Part shown: positions 35,259 to 44,858 of the stretch, piece by piece | Position numbering within the stretch: the first letter of the stretch is position 1 | Layout of the letters: every line of letters begins with the position of its first letter | Assembly (NCBI RefSeq): GCF_900142035.1 | Contig: NZ_FQZI01000001.1 | Location: 310,001 to 374,000 of the forward strand | Source: Flavobacterium terrae | GTDB taxonomy: Bacteria > Bacteroidota > Bacteroidia > Flavobacteriales > Flavobacteriaceae | Direction of reading: 5' to 3' | DNA: 64,000 bases | The notes under the pieces: generated by a model | Seen by the model: only the letters and a program-made list of their open reading frames with translations | Database searches by the model: none | What the model was told of the DNA's origin: nothing | Made by a program: the position numbers and the translations under genes

Positions 35259-37499
35259 TTATTTTTTTACTATTTTTTTTACTGATACCGTAGAATCATC
35301 AAATATAATTTTAACAATATACATTCCGCTGTTTAGATTACCCAAATACAATTCTGATTTTTTAGAGTTCATTATTTGCTTTCCATCAATAGTAAATACA
35401 TTTACTTCTTTAATATTATTGTTGGAATCTATTGTGATACTATCTTGAAAAGGATTTGGGTAAATTTTGAATTCATTTTTAGCAGCAAATTCTTCTGCTC
35501 CTAAAGCGGAATCATATTCATAAGCACCCATATCTACAGTCGAGTTTACAATTCTATTATTACCATTCAAATCATAAGGCATACCTGCAACGATTAAAGT
35601 ATTATTTCCTGCATCAATGGCCGGTGAACCCGATTGAAGTGTGTAATCACTATTAAGAAGTGGATTTGAATTAATACCACTTATTTGACCTCCTTGAGAA
35701 ATGGTACTTTGTAATGTTGGTCCTCCCAAAATTCCTGAAATTACAAAAGGGGTATTGCTTCCATTTCCATAAATAATAGAATTTTTAAAATAAGTATTAC
35801 TTCCATTATCTGTTCTAACAACATTTCCATTTAATCCAGTGTTATTAGCAAATGTTGAATTAACTACACTGGCGCTAATTCCTAAAGTAGTTCCACCATT
35901 TGAAAAACTTGCGCTAAAATACAAACATGAAGGTCCAGAAGCACTCACGTTATTATGAAATAATGAATTCGTAATTGTAGCATTCGCAATCAAGCCAAAT
36001 CCTGAAGCGCCGCCAATTAAAATTTGAGCATTTGCAGCCGAAAAATTATTTCTAATAATACACGATTCAAAATCGGTTCGATAGCTTTGGTTGTTTACTC
36101 CACTAGCAAAAAAACCTGACGAAACAGCGGTGTCTGATCCGGTATTTTTTTCTAAAATACAATTTTTTAAAGTGATCGAACCCAAATCATTTGCACCATA
36201 GGTATTGACATAGATCGCGCCTCCTCGGGTATGGTAAAACTGAGCCGAAGCGGTTCCCGTAGTCAAGGTGCCTCCATTAGCATTCCCACCAGAAATAGTA
36301 AATCCGTCAATAAGTACATCTCTGATATTCCCTTTTAGCGTAATAACATGATAGGTGTTGTCTTGTCTAGTTGGTTCAGTGTTCGTTATGGTCGCATTGT
36401 CATTACCACTAATATCACCGCTTAATATGGTAAGATTCAATTTCGGATTTCTTTGTGAAAGAAGTGTTTCAGTTCCATTAAACCCTCCATACATTTTTAA
36501 CGCATTTTTCATCAAAAAAGTGGAAGTTCGTGCCGAACCCGTTGGTTTATAAGTTCCAGCGGCTACCCATATTTCATTTACCGAAGTAAAAGCAGTAATG
36601 GCAGCGTCTAGGTTCGTATACGCGTCTGCCCAAGTTGTTCCGTTATTGGCGCCCGTTGCTGCGGCATTGACATATAGTTTGATTTTGGGCTTGTCTTCAT
36701 TATAAAGTATGTCAATTTCAGAAGCGCTTAATGCTCTTTCATAGTAGCGAATTTGGTCGATACTATCTTGGTAATCCAAATACGACCCACTTGGACTTTT
36801 CCCGATTACCAATTGTTTGGTTGGTGTAATTGATCTAATAGTGTGTGATTCGCTAGTTAGCATTGCTGGATAATCTGTTTCGGAATCGCCTGGAACGGAT
36901 ACATTATCTACGAACATAGAATAAGTAAAAACTAAAGTGTAGCTGGTAAATGCCCCACCATATACAAAAGAGCTATTTGTGCTTAATGAGCAAACAATGT
37001 GATGCCATTGTCCGTCATTGATCACAGGACTGATTACTTGGCGTACACCACTATTTCCAGAAACAGAAGTAGAACTCCAACTACTTTGTCCATTGAAGTA
37101 AATTTTTCCATCTTTTAACGCTACACTAAAACCGGCTGGATTTGTAGCGGTATTGTGTTGATCAAAAATATAGCGTTTGGGACTTTCATTAACTGTAGTC
37201 TTTACCCAAAAACTTATGGTGTAATTATTAACCGATGCGGCATTCGTTCCCCCAGCAACAAATGAATCTCCGTTAAGTGTAATGGCTTTGTCGACTTCCG
37301 AATTTCTATCCGAAATAATGGTTCTTGCTGAGCCTGTTGGTACTAATGTTGTCGTTCCTGCTTGTAATGAAGGCATAACATCACTCGTTAAAGCTCCATT
37401 AGTAAATTTATAATCTTTGATTAATCCAGCAGTTGGGATTTGTGCATGAAGTAAAAAAAACGGCACAATCGAAAAGATAAATAGTAATAGTTTTTTCAT
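35259..37499 (-). CDS. T9SS-secreted LamG / beta-helix protein, cassette 2
   Basis: The 746-aa protein has a signal peptide (1-19, ending LLHAQ), a LamG-like domain (about 25-255), a beta-helix with choice-of-anchor Q end (about 258-650, including PAIDAGNN and TVDMGAYEY), and a type A T9SS sorting domain (about 668-746, IYPNPFQDSITI ... KKIVKK). It is the paralogue of the cassette 1 product but lacks the FN3-like domain. It is likely a surface-attached binding protein. It follows regulator 2 by 95 nt, with its own predicted promoter. Confidence 0.87.
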   Translation of the reverse strand: MKKLLLFIFSIVPFFLLHAQIPTAGLIKDYKFTNGALTSDVMPSLQAGTTTLVPTGSARTIISDRNSEVDKAITLNGDSFVAGGTNAASVNNYTISFWVKTTVNESPKRYIFDQHNTATNPAGFSVALKDGKIYFNGQSSWSSTSVSGNSGVRQVISPVINDGQWHHIVCSLSTNSSFVYGGAFTSYTLVFTYSMFVDNVSVPGDSETDYPAMLTSESHTIRSITPTKQLVIGKSPSGSYLDYQDSIDQIRYYERALSASEIDILYNEDKPKIKLYVNAAATGANNGTTWADAYTNLDAAITAFTSVNEIWVAAGTYKPTGSARTSTFLMKNALKMYGGFNGTETLLSQRNPKLNLTILSGDISGNDNATITNTEPTRQDNTYHVITLKGNIRDVLIDGFTISGGNANGGTLTTGTASAQFYHTRGGAIYVNTYGANDLGSITLKNCILEKNTGSDTAVSSGFFASGVNNQSYRTDFESCIIRNNFSAANAQILIGGASGFGLIANATITNSLFHNNVSASGPSCLYFSASFSNGGTTLGISASVVNSTFANNTGLNGNVVRTDNGSNTYFKNSIIYGNGSNTPFVISGILGGPTLQSTISQGGQISGINSNPLLNSDYTLQSGSPAIDAGNNTLIVAGMPYDLNGNNRIVNSTVDMGAYEYDSALGAEEFAAKNEFKIYPNPFQDSITIDSNNNIKEVNVFTIDGKQIMNSKKSELYLGNLNSGMYIVKIIFDDSTVSVKKIVKK

Positions 37500-37524
37500 A
37501 AGTCTACGATTTGTTTATTTAAAG

Positions 37525-37591
37525 CAAATCTCATACTTAATTAAAAGCTAATGTTTTACATTTTTCTGAATGGCTGGATTTTTTTTCTAAA
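37525..37591 (-). promoter_or_regulatory. Predicted LytTR-regulated promoter C (secreted protein, cassette 2)
   Basis: TTTCTGAA (37563-37570) and TTTCTAAA (37584-37591) on the + strand are direct repeats 21 bp apart, ending 3 nt from the regulator 2 stop codon. A GAGATTTG -7-like element (minus, 37525-37532) is centred 48.5 bp away. No -33. Confidence 0.65.
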
Positions 37592-37594
37592 TGG

Positions 37595-38347
37595 TTAAAA
37601 CATGGATTGAATCAATTCTAAAAACTCGTCTTTTTTTTCTTTAGCCACAGGAATTGTTTTATTGTTTTCCATTACAATATGATAACCATCTTTTTTAGAC
37701 AATTCTTTCATATATCTTAAATTGATTAAATAAGATCTATGAGGTTTATAAAAAATAGATTTACTTTCTAATTGCTCTACAAAATGTTTCAAAGGTTTAC
37801 AAATGAGTTGTGTCGTGTTATCTTGCATAAACACTTTTGTATACATTCCATCAGCTTCAAAAGCAATAATATCATCATGAGAAACAAATAAAACGCCTTT
37901 AGGCACTTCAAGCACCATTTTGTTTAATGATAATTGATTGAAGACTTTCTTTAACTCGTCAAGTTTATTAGTAATATTTCCTTTCTCAATGTTATGCTTA
38001 GCTTTTTCAACAGCACTTTTAAATTCAAGAATATCAATTGGTTTTAACAAATAATCGACCGCCGAAAGTTTAAAAGCTTGTACTGCATATTCGTTATAGG
38101 CAGTGATAAAAATTAACTGAAAATTTAATTCGTTTGATTCCAAAAATTCAGCAATTTGAAGTCCAGAATGATTGGGCATTTCTATATCTAAGAAAACAAT
38201 GTCTGGCTTCTCTTCTTTTATGAGCTTACATCCTGAAACCAAATCTTCAGCTTCATAAGTAATAATTGAATCACTATATTCATCTTTCAATAAAGCTAAA
38301 ATCAATTTTCTAGCTTTGTTTTCGTCGTCTATTATTACTGCTTTCAT
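37595..38347 (-). CDS. LytTR-family response regulator, cassette 2
   Basis: The 250-aa protein has the same size and layout as regulator 1: receiver domain with phospho-acceptor Asp54 (FLDIEMP) and LytTR domain (about 140-250; ADGMYTKV, CKPLKHF, FYKPHRSYLINLRYM). The DNA-contacting half is highly similar to that of regulator 1, so both may recognise the same sites. It is 1 nt downstream of kinase 2. Confidence 0.93.
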   Translation of the reverse strand: MKAVIIDDENKARKLILALLKDEYSDSIITYEAEDLVSGCKLIKEEKPDIVFLDIEMPNHSGLQIAEFLESNELNFQLIFITAYNEYAVQAFKLSAVDYLLKPIDILEFKSAVEKAKHNIEKGNITNKLDELKKVFNQLSLNKMVLEVPKGVLFVSHDDIIAFEADGMYTKVFMQDNTTQLICKPLKHFVEQLESKSIFYKPHRSYLINLRYMKELSKKDGYHIVMENNKTIPVAKEKKDEFLELIQSMF

Positions 38348-38348
38348 T

Positions 38349-41312
38349 TTAAAACGGAATATTTATAATTACTTTAGTGCCACTTGGATTTTGGTTTGCA
38401 TCATATAAATCCTCAATGTGAACACTTATTTTTTTTGTTCTTGTTTTGTTAATCAACTCCACCCTTTTTTGATTTGCAGATGTTGCAAACGATTTATGAT
38501 GTTCTCTTCTGTTTTTATTGATTTGTTCCGATGCCTGTCTTCCAACTCCATTGTCTTCAATCACACAAATTAGTTCTGTTTTATCAGTATTTTGTGTAAA
38601 TGATATTGAAACATTTCTATTTTCCTTTTTATGTAACAACCCATGTTTTATAGCATTTTCTACATAAGGTTGAATAAATAACGAAGGTACTTTGGTAGTT
38701 TTTAAATTAATACTTTCCTCCTTATTTATGGTGAAATTCAAAGTGTCTTCAAAACGGTCTTTTTCTAGTTCCAAATAAAATTGGAGTGCTTTAATTTCTT
38801 CTTCTAAAGGGACTTCACTTTCTCTACTATGTTCTAAATACAATCGGATTAATTTCGAAAATTTAACCAAATAAACACTTGCATTTGCTTTTTCATTGGT
38901 CACTATATACTCTTGAATTGAATTCAAAGCATTAAAAATAAAGTGCGGATTCATTTGCGAACGTAAATTCTCTAACTGATAAAAAATAAGTTCTTTATCG
39001 ACCTGTGCTTTTTCTAACAGCATTGTTTTTTCACTTTCGAGTCTTGCAAATCTTCTTTTGAAATACAGCCAAAAAACTGTCAAAACAAATAATGACACTA
39101 ATACATAAAACCACCAAGTTTGCCAAAAAGGTTTATTAATAATAATGTTCATCAGAATTGGTTCGGATGTAAGTCCGTTTAAATACCTCGCCTTCACTTC
39201 AAAAACATAATCCCCTGAAGGAAGACTTGAAAATCGTACAAAATCAATTCCTGATTCTAAAGTAGTCCACTTATCATCGAATCTTTTTAATCGATAGATA
39301 TAGTTTATATTCTCAGAAGACTTAAAACCATTTGCATTAAAAGAAATTTTTATTGCATTTTTATCATAATCCAAAGTATAATTAGAACCAAGATTTAAAG
39401 ATTTGTCTTGAACTGTAAAATCGGTAAAAAAAATAATTGGCTTATTTAATTGTTTAAAACAAGACTCTGTGTCTACTATAAAAATTCCTTTATTTGATGA
39501 AATATATAACTTGTGGCCAACTTTCTCTAAGTCTGTTATTTCATAATTATCAAAACCATCAATGACACTAATGTTTTTGAACTGCTTGGTATTTATGTCA
39601 TATTTTTGAATTCCTTTATCGGAACTAATCCATAATTCGTTTCCACTACTTTTTAATTTACCAGTTTGGTTAGATAGTAAACCGTTTTTGTCATTTAAAT
39701 TAACGAATGCTTTATTGTTTTTAATACCTATAATACCATCCTCAAAAGTAGAAACCCATATAGTTTGATCATCTGTTTGAACAATATCAATAGCAAAAAT
39801 TGGTTTGTTTCTAAAAGAAATGATTGATTCTTTATCATTCCTGTCAAAACAAATAAAATTATCTACAAACCCCACATACTTGTTCTTTGTTTTTTTGTCT
39901 ATAAAACAAGTATAGGCTCTTTTCATTCTTAGTTTCTTGGATTCATAATTTATCTGATTACTTAAAAATGAGGGAGTGTTTATATTTATAGTATTTGAAC
40001 TAGAATATTTTTGAAATGGATTCAAAACACTATTAGCTCTATCAAAACTCGCTATCAGTAAAATTCCAGACTCATCATAAAACATATCTTTTGAGGCTGT
40101 AAAAGAATTACATTTTTGAATTGTTGCATTGGATAAATTCCAAACAAACGAGTTGTTTTTTTGACTAACGAACAGACATTTTTTTAGCGGTTCATAAACT
40201 AATGCTGAAATTTCTTCACTGACTGGCAACTTGAATGTTTTAACCGAATTATCTATTGTGTTTAAAACACCTAAATATCCTTTTATGGTAGAGAAAAAAA
40301 CGTAATTATCTACTCGTTTCAAGTTTTTGATTAATCCTTGACTTTTATCTGTTTCCAGTTTTTGAATTGCAATATTGGGCATTACAAAAATCCCATTATT
40401 TGTGGTTGTAATCCAGTAATTATTATTGCTGTCTTTTATGACTTTACTACAGGCTTCTTCTTTTAAATAATGATTTTCAATAGTGAAAATATTGCCCTTT
40501 AAAGATGCTATATACAAGCCTTCGTTAGTACAAAACCAAAATTTATCATCAATGAATAATGTTCTAATAATTGGTTTTTTTAGTAATTCTGAAGGAACAT
40601 TAATTTCCTTAAAAGATTCTGATTTTTTGGTTTTTAAATAAAAGTGATGTTGGTCATCAAATAGTGAACTAAAAAAAAGACAATCATTATATACTGAAAA
40701 AGTATTGTTTTTAGGTAATACTCTGTTTTTGCTACAAGTAAATTCATTACTGATTTTATCATTCTCAATTTTTTTAATTGAATTCAACAAACCAAAATAT
40801 ACCGTTTCTCCTTGCTTAACAGGGAATCCGTAATAAAAACTGTCTTTAAAATTGTCTTGAAGTAATGTTTTTTGCTTAGTTTGAATGTTTATTTTGTAAA
40901 CTCCTTTTTCAAAGAATACATAAAGGAAATTCTTTTGAATTAAAAACTCTGGAAGTTGGCCATTCAAATCATCTTTTAGGTCAATGAACAATTCTAATTT
41001 GTTGTTTGAAACAAAAAAAAATTGACCCGATATATTGTTACACCAAATTCTGTTTTTATCGTCCTGACAAAGTCCAAAAACAGACAGTCCTCTTTTATCT
41101 GGGTTTGAGTAATTAATATAATCTTTACCGTTGTATTTAAATAAACCTTTATCTGCAGCTAGCCAAATAGTGCCGTCTTTGGCTTCTAGAATATCATAGA
41201 ATTCATTATCTGGAAGCTTATCTTTTTCGGTTAATTGTATTGTAATAGGTTGTTGAGAGTACGAGACTCTAACAAATAAAAAAAGAAATAGTAAAAATAG
41301 TTTTCTCTTCAT
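38349..41312 (-). CDS. LytS-type sensor histidine kinase with periplasmic propeller, cassette 2
   Basis: The 987-aa protein is a paralogue of the cassette 1 kinase over its whole length: signal peptide (1-19), propeller repeats (about 22-620; the same LPDNEFYDILEAKDGTIWLA and NPDKRGLSVFGL motifs), Y_Y_Y-like domain, membrane helix (about 745-765), and kinase with NPHFIFNALNSIQ (His790), PYVENAIKHG and EDNGVGR. It starts with ATG, unlike its paralogue. The sensed ligand is unknown; it is likely sampled in the periplasm. Confidence 0.9.
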   Translation of the reverse strand: MKRKLFLLFLFLFVRVSYSQQPITIQLTEKDKLPDNEFYDILEAKDGTIWLAADKGLFKYNGKDYINYSNPDKRGLSVFGLCQDDKNRIWCNNISGQFFFVSNNKLELFIDLKDDLNGQLPEFLIQKNFLYVFFEKGVYKINIQTKQKTLLQDNFKDSFYYGFPVKQGETVYFGLLNSIKKIENDKISNEFTCSKNRVLPKNNTFSVYNDCLFFSSLFDDQHHFYLKTKKSESFKEINVPSELLKKPIIRTLFIDDKFWFCTNEGLYIASLKGNIFTIENHYLKEEACSKVIKDSNNNYWITTTNNGIFVMPNIAIQKLETDKSQGLIKNLKRVDNYVFFSTIKGYLGVLNTIDNSVKTFKLPVSEEISALVYEPLKKCLFVSQKNNSFVWNLSNATIQKCNSFTASKDMFYDESGILLIASFDRANSVLNPFQKYSSSNTININTPSFLSNQINYESKKLRMKRAYTCFIDKKTKNKYVGFVDNFICFDRNDKESIISFRNKPIFAIDIVQTDDQTIWVSTFEDGIIGIKNNKAFVNLNDKNGLLSNQTGKLKSSGNELWISSDKGIQKYDINTKQFKNISVIDGFDNYEITDLEKVGHKLYISSNKGIFIVDTESCFKQLNKPIIFFTDFTVQDKSLNLGSNYTLDYDKNAIKISFNANGFKSSENINYIYRLKRFDDKWTTLESGIDFVRFSSLPSGDYVFEVKARYLNGLTSEPILMNIIINKPFWQTWWFYVLVSLFVLTVFWLYFKRRFARLESEKTMLLEKAQVDKELIFYQLENLRSQMNPHFIFNALNSIQEYIVTNEKANASVYLVKFSKLIRLYLEHSRESEVPLEEEIKALQFYLELEKDRFEDTLNFTINKEESINLKTTKVPSLFIQPYVENAIKHGLLHKKENRNVSISFTQNTDKTELICVIEDNGVGRQASEQINKNRREHHKSFATSANQKRVELINKTRTKKISVHIEDLYDANQNPSGTKVIINIPF

Positions 41313-41319
41313 TTAAAAA

Positions 41320-41385
41320 TAAAACTAAGAGAAAGCTTTGTACTATTTCTTTATTGTTGTTGAAAAGCTTGATTTTTTTTCTAAA
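41320..41385 (-). promoter_or_regulatory. Predicted LytTR-regulated promoter D (kinase operon, cassette 2)
   Basis: TTGTTGAA (41357-41364) and TTTCTAAA (41378-41385) on the + strand are 21 bp apart. A TAGTTTTA -7-like element (minus, 41320-41327) is centred 47.5 bp away. The site ends 2 nt from the purD stop codon. Confidence 0.62.
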
Positions 41386-41387
41386 AT

Positions 41388-42683
41388 CTACTTTGTAGTA
41401 TTTAATAAGGTAACTAAATCATTACCAATATCTTTTCTGTAATACATTTTCTCAAATTGAATTTTCGAGATACTGCTATATGATTTTTGTAATGCTTCTG
41501 GAAAAGTGTTTCCGTAAGAAGTAATGGCCAAAACACGTCCGCCATTAGTTACAACAGCTCCGTTTTTTGCTTTAGTTCCTGCATGAAAAACAATCGAATC
41601 CGTTACGTTTTCAATACCTGAAATTACCTTCCCTTTTTCATAATCTTCTGGATATCCTCCCGATGCTATTATTATTGTAGTAGCGCTTCTTTCGTCAATT
41701 TCTAAAGTAACCTCTTCTAATTTTTGTTGGCCAACTGCTTCAAATAATGCAACCAAATCCGATTTTACCCTTGGCATTACTACTTCTGTTTCCGGATCAC
41801 CCATACGCACATTGTATTCAATTACCATAGGTTCTCCTTTTACATTGATCAATCCAATAAAGATAAATCCTTTGTATTCGATACCGTCTTTTTGTAAGCC
41901 TTCCACAGTAGGTTTTACAATTCGGTTTTCAATTTTTTCCATCAACACTGCATCAGCAAATGGTACTGGAGAAACCGCTCCCATCCCACCAGTATTTAAA
42001 CCGGTATCGCCCTCGCCTATTCTTTTGTAGTCTTTGGCTGTTGGTAATATTTTGTATGATTTACCATCTGTTAATACGAAACAACTTAGTTCGATTCCGT
42101 CCAAAAATTCTTCGATAACCACTTTTGATGAAGCTTCACCAAATTTAGCATCTACCAACATATTTCTTAACTCTTGTTGTGCTTCGGCCAAATCATTTAG
42201 AATCAAAACACCTTTTCCTGCGGCTAATCCGTCGGCTTTTAAAACATAAGGCGCCTCAAGTGTGGTTAAAAATTCACAACCTTGTTCAACAGTATCTTTT
42301 GTGAAACTTTCATAACGTGCCGTTGGTATATTGTGTTTTACTAAAAACTCTTTTGCAAACTCTTTACTTCCTTCTAGTTGAGCACCAATTTTTGAAGGTC
42401 CAATTACAGGAATGTCATGCAGTTGGGAATCATTCTTGAAGAAGTCATAGATTCCGTGCACTAAAGGATCTTCAGGACCTACGACAACCATTGTAATTTT
42501 GTTTTCAAGCACAAAATTTTTAACGGCTTCGAAATCAAGCGGATTTAAAGCAACATTAGTCGCAATTTGTGCTGTACCAGCGTTACCAGGTGCTACAAAA
42601 AGCTGAGAGCATTTATCACTTTGAAGCATTTTCCAAGCCAAGGCGTGTTCTCTACCGCCTGATCCTAAAAGTAAAATTGTCAT
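41388..42683 (-). CDS. purD: Phosphoribosylamine--glycine ligase
   Basis: PurD joins phosphoribosylamine and glycine using ATP, the second step of purine synthesis. The 431-aa protein begins [19 protein letters not shown] and contains the ATP-grasp motifs [22 protein letters not shown] and [10 protein letters not shown], all typical. Length is normal. It lies upstream of cassette 2 on the same strand without a clear terminator between, so read-through into kinase 2 is possible. Confidence 0.97.
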   Translation of the reverse strand: MTILLLGSGGREHALAWKMLQSDKCSQLFVAPGNAGTAQIATNVALNPLDFEAVKNFVLENKITMVVVGPEDPLVHGIYDFFKNDSQLHDIPVIGPSKIGAQLEGSKEFAKEFLVKHNIPTARYESFTKDTVEQGCEFLTTLEAPYVLKADGLAAGKGVLILNDLAEAQQELRNMLVDAKFGEASSKVVIEEFLDGIELSCFVLTDGKSYKILPTAKDYKRIGEGDTGLNTGGMGAVSPVPFADAVLMEKIENRIVKPTVEGLQKDGIEYKGFIFIGLINVKGEPMVIEYNVRMGDPETEVVMPRVKSDLVALFEAVGQQKLEEVTLEIDERSATTIIIASGGYPEDYEKGKVISGIENVTDSIVFHAGTKAKNGAVVTNGGRVLAITSYGNTFPEALQKSYSSISKIQFEKMYYRKDIGNDLVTLLNTTK

Positions 42684-42700
42684 GATTGTTGTGTTGTTGT

Positions 42701-42719
42701 CCCTTCGACAAGCTCAGGG
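42701..42719. repeat. Small palindromic repeat (CNCTTCGACAA-type), copy 2
   Basis: CCCTTCGACAAGCTCAGGG, between the purD start and the CapK-like gene. It forms a CCCT/AGGG-based hairpin. Copy 1 is at 99-117. I recall this exact motif as a frequent intergenic hairpin in many bacteria. Confidence 0.65.
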
Positions 42720-42776
42720 TAAATTAGTTGTGCAAAAATAGTTGGTTTAAAACGAATATAAAAACAGTTGTTTTTA

Positions 42777-42784
42777 TATTTTTG
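42777..42784 (+). promoter_or_regulatory. -7 element of CapK-like gene
   Basis: TATTTTTG matches TAnnTTTG and lies 14 nt before the ATG. No convincing -33. Confidence 0.5.
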
Positions 42785-42798
42785 GAGAAACAGTAAAT

Positions 42799-44109
42799 AT
42801 GATTCGGTTTTTTGATTGGTCTTTGAAATTGAATGGTTTCCGCATGAAGGAAGCCCAAACCGAGTTTAATACTATCTTAAAACTTTCTCCTGAAGAACGT
42901 TTAAATTTTATAAATACGAAGAAGAAAGAAATTTTAAATTATCATTTACAAAATAATCCTTACTACAGGAATTTTGTTGGGAAATCTGAAATAGAAAATT
43001 GGAATGACGTTCCAGTTATGACCAAAAAAGATTTCCAAAAACCATTAGCTGAAAGACTTTCAGAAAGTTATACAGAGAGAACTGTTTTTAAAAATAAGAC
43101 TTCGGGTTCCAGCGGAGATCCCTTTGTTTTTGCGAAAGACAAATATGCACATGCTATTACATGGGCTTCGATTATTTACCGTTTTGGTTGGTATGGAATT
43201 GATTTCAATATATCCTACCAGGCTCGATTTTATGGTATCCCATTAGATTTTATTGGTTATACCAAAGAACGGATCAAGGATTTTTTAGGACAGCGATATC
43301 GTTTTACTATTTTCGATTTATCTGATAAAGTTCTGGAAAACGTTTTAAAAAAATTTCAACAAAAGAACTTTGATTACATTAATGGTTACACAAGTTCTAT
43401 AGTTCTTTTTGCAAAGTTTCTTCAAAAGAAAAATATTGTTTTAACAGATGTTTGTCCAACTTTAAAAGTATGCATGGTCACCTCTGAAATGCTTTTTGAA
43501 GAAGATAAAATCCTAATGGAAAAACAATTTGGAATTCCTATCGTAAACGAATACGGTGCATCAGAATTGGATTTAATTGCTTTTCAAAATTTAGACGGAG
43601 AATGGCTGGTGAATGCTGAAACTTTATTTGTAGAAATTCTTGACGAGAACAATCAGCCTGTTCCTTATGGTACCGAAGGAAAAGTTGTGATTACTTCATT
43701 GTACAACAAAGCGCATCCGTTTATTCGATATGATATTGGGGATATTGGTATTTTAGATGAAAAAAGTACAATCCATAAACCCATTCTAAAAAAACTTATT
43801 GGTCGAACGAATGACGTTGCCATTTTACCTAGTGGCAAAAAATCGCCAGGACTGACTTTTTATTACGTTACCAAAAGTATTATTGAAGATGATGGCAATG
43901 TTAAAGAATTCGTAATCAAACAAACAAAAATGAATGCTTTTGAAATAGATTATGTGACTGAAATTGAATTAACGGCAATACAAATAGAAAAGATAAAACA
44001 AGCCATTGATTTATACCTAGAACCTAATTTACACTTTACGTTTACCCGAAAAGAATCATTACAAAGAACAGCGAGAGGAAAACTGAAACAGTTTCAGAGT
44101 TTGCTTTAG
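42799..44109 (+). CDS. Phenylacetate-CoA ligase-like / CapK family adenylating enzyme
   Basis: The 436-aa protein belongs to the adenylate-forming superfamily. It has the phosphate-binding loop KTSGSSGDPF (about 98-107), EYGASELD (about 251-258) and the hinge region GRTNDVAILPSGKK. The CapK subgroup is found in capsule and polysaccharide clusters, where its substrate is mostly unknown. It sits beside, and runs against, a polysaccharide operon, sharing a 4-nt stop overlap with the GT2 gene. The substrate cannot be predicted. Confidence 0.85.
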   Translation: MIRFFDWSLKLNGFRMKEAQTEFNTILKLSPEERLNFINTKKKEILNYHLQNNPYYRNFVGKSEIENWNDVPVMTKKDFQKPLAERLSESYTERTVFKNKTSGSSGDPFVFAKDKYAHAITWASIIYRFGWYGIDFNISYQARFYGIPLDFIGYTKERIKDFLGQRYRFTIFDLSDKVLENVLKKFQQKNFDYINGYTSSIVLFAKFLQKKNIVLTDVCPTLKVCMVTSEMLFEEDKILMEKQFGIPIVNEYGASELDLIAFQNLDGEWLVNAETLFVEILDENNQPVPYGTEGKVVITSLYNKAHPFIRYDIGDIGILDEKSTIHKPILKKLIGRTNDVAILPSGKKSPGLTFYYVTKSIIEDDGNVKEFVIKQTKMNAFEIDYVTEIELTAIQIEKIKQAIDLYLEPNLHFTFTRKESLQRTARGKLKQFQSLL

Positions 44110-44858
44110 TTTCTATATTTCAAAAAACCACGCACCATCCATTGAACCATATAATACATGGATTCAAAAATTGATAATTTCTCCACATCCCGGTAAAACT
44201 GCCATTGGTATTTTAATAGTTTTTTTTTATCTCTTGAAAGCGAATTCTCTCTAATACGGTAAATAGCTTTGGGTTCTTTAATTCCATAAGCAAATGGAAT
44301 TTCTTTTAAATATTTTAACCACAATCCCATGTCTTGTCTTTTACGAATATCAGGCATAAGTTTTACACCTAATTTTTTTACATCAATAAAAGCGGTAAGA
44401 CAGCTAATGGAATTCGTTTTAAGAATATCTGTATAGGTTACTTTTTGTGGTACAATAAAATCAGAATACACAAATTCTAATTTTTCATTTGACCTTCTAT
44501 AGGAAGAAAAAACAAAAGGGATTCCAGTTTTTTGAATTGTTGCAATGCTATTTTCAATAAAATCAGGAAACCAAATATCGTCAGCATCCAAAAAAGTCAT
44601 AAAATCACCTTTAACTTCACTTATAGCTTTATTTCTAGCCTTTGAAGCACCTGAATTTTTGTTCAATCTTATCAAATGAATCCGATGATCGTCTTCCATA
44701 AATTGTTGAATAATAGCAACCGTTTTATCACTCGAACAGTCATCTACGATCAACATTTCCCAATTTGCGTAAGTCTGATTTTGAACAGATTGAATAGTTT
44801 CAGTTATAAATTTTTCTGAATTGTATGTTGGAGTAATTATCGATACTAGTCCACTCAT
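44106..44858 (-). CDS. Glycosyltransferase family 2
   Basis: A 250-aa GT-A fold enzyme: N-terminal SIITPTYNSEKFITETIQSV, the metal-binding DADDIW (about 92-97; DxD) and a C-terminal region with RKRQDMGLWL. It should transfer a sugar from a nucleotide donor to a growing repeat unit in the cytoplasm. Donor and acceptor are unknown. It is the last gene of the polysaccharide operon and adjoins the transferase gene upstream with no gap. Confidence 0.9.
   Translation of the reverse strand: MSGLVSIITPTYNSEKFITETIQSVQNQTYANWEMLIVDDCSSDKTVAIIQQFMEDDHRIHLIRLNKNSGASKARNKAISEVKGDFMTFLDADDIWFPDFIENSIATIQKTGIPFVFSSYRRSNEKLEFVYSDFIVPQKVTYTDILKTNSISCLTAFIDVKKLGVKLMPDIRKRQDMGLWLKYLKEIPFAYGIKEPKAIYRIRENSLSRDKKKLLKYQWQFYRDVEKLSIFESMYYMVQWMVRGFLKYRN

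Noticed and set aside
42684..42798. Riboswitch upstream of purD
   Set aside because: The leader is short and holds only the small palindromic repeat and a divergent promoter; no purine-aptamer-like structure was found.
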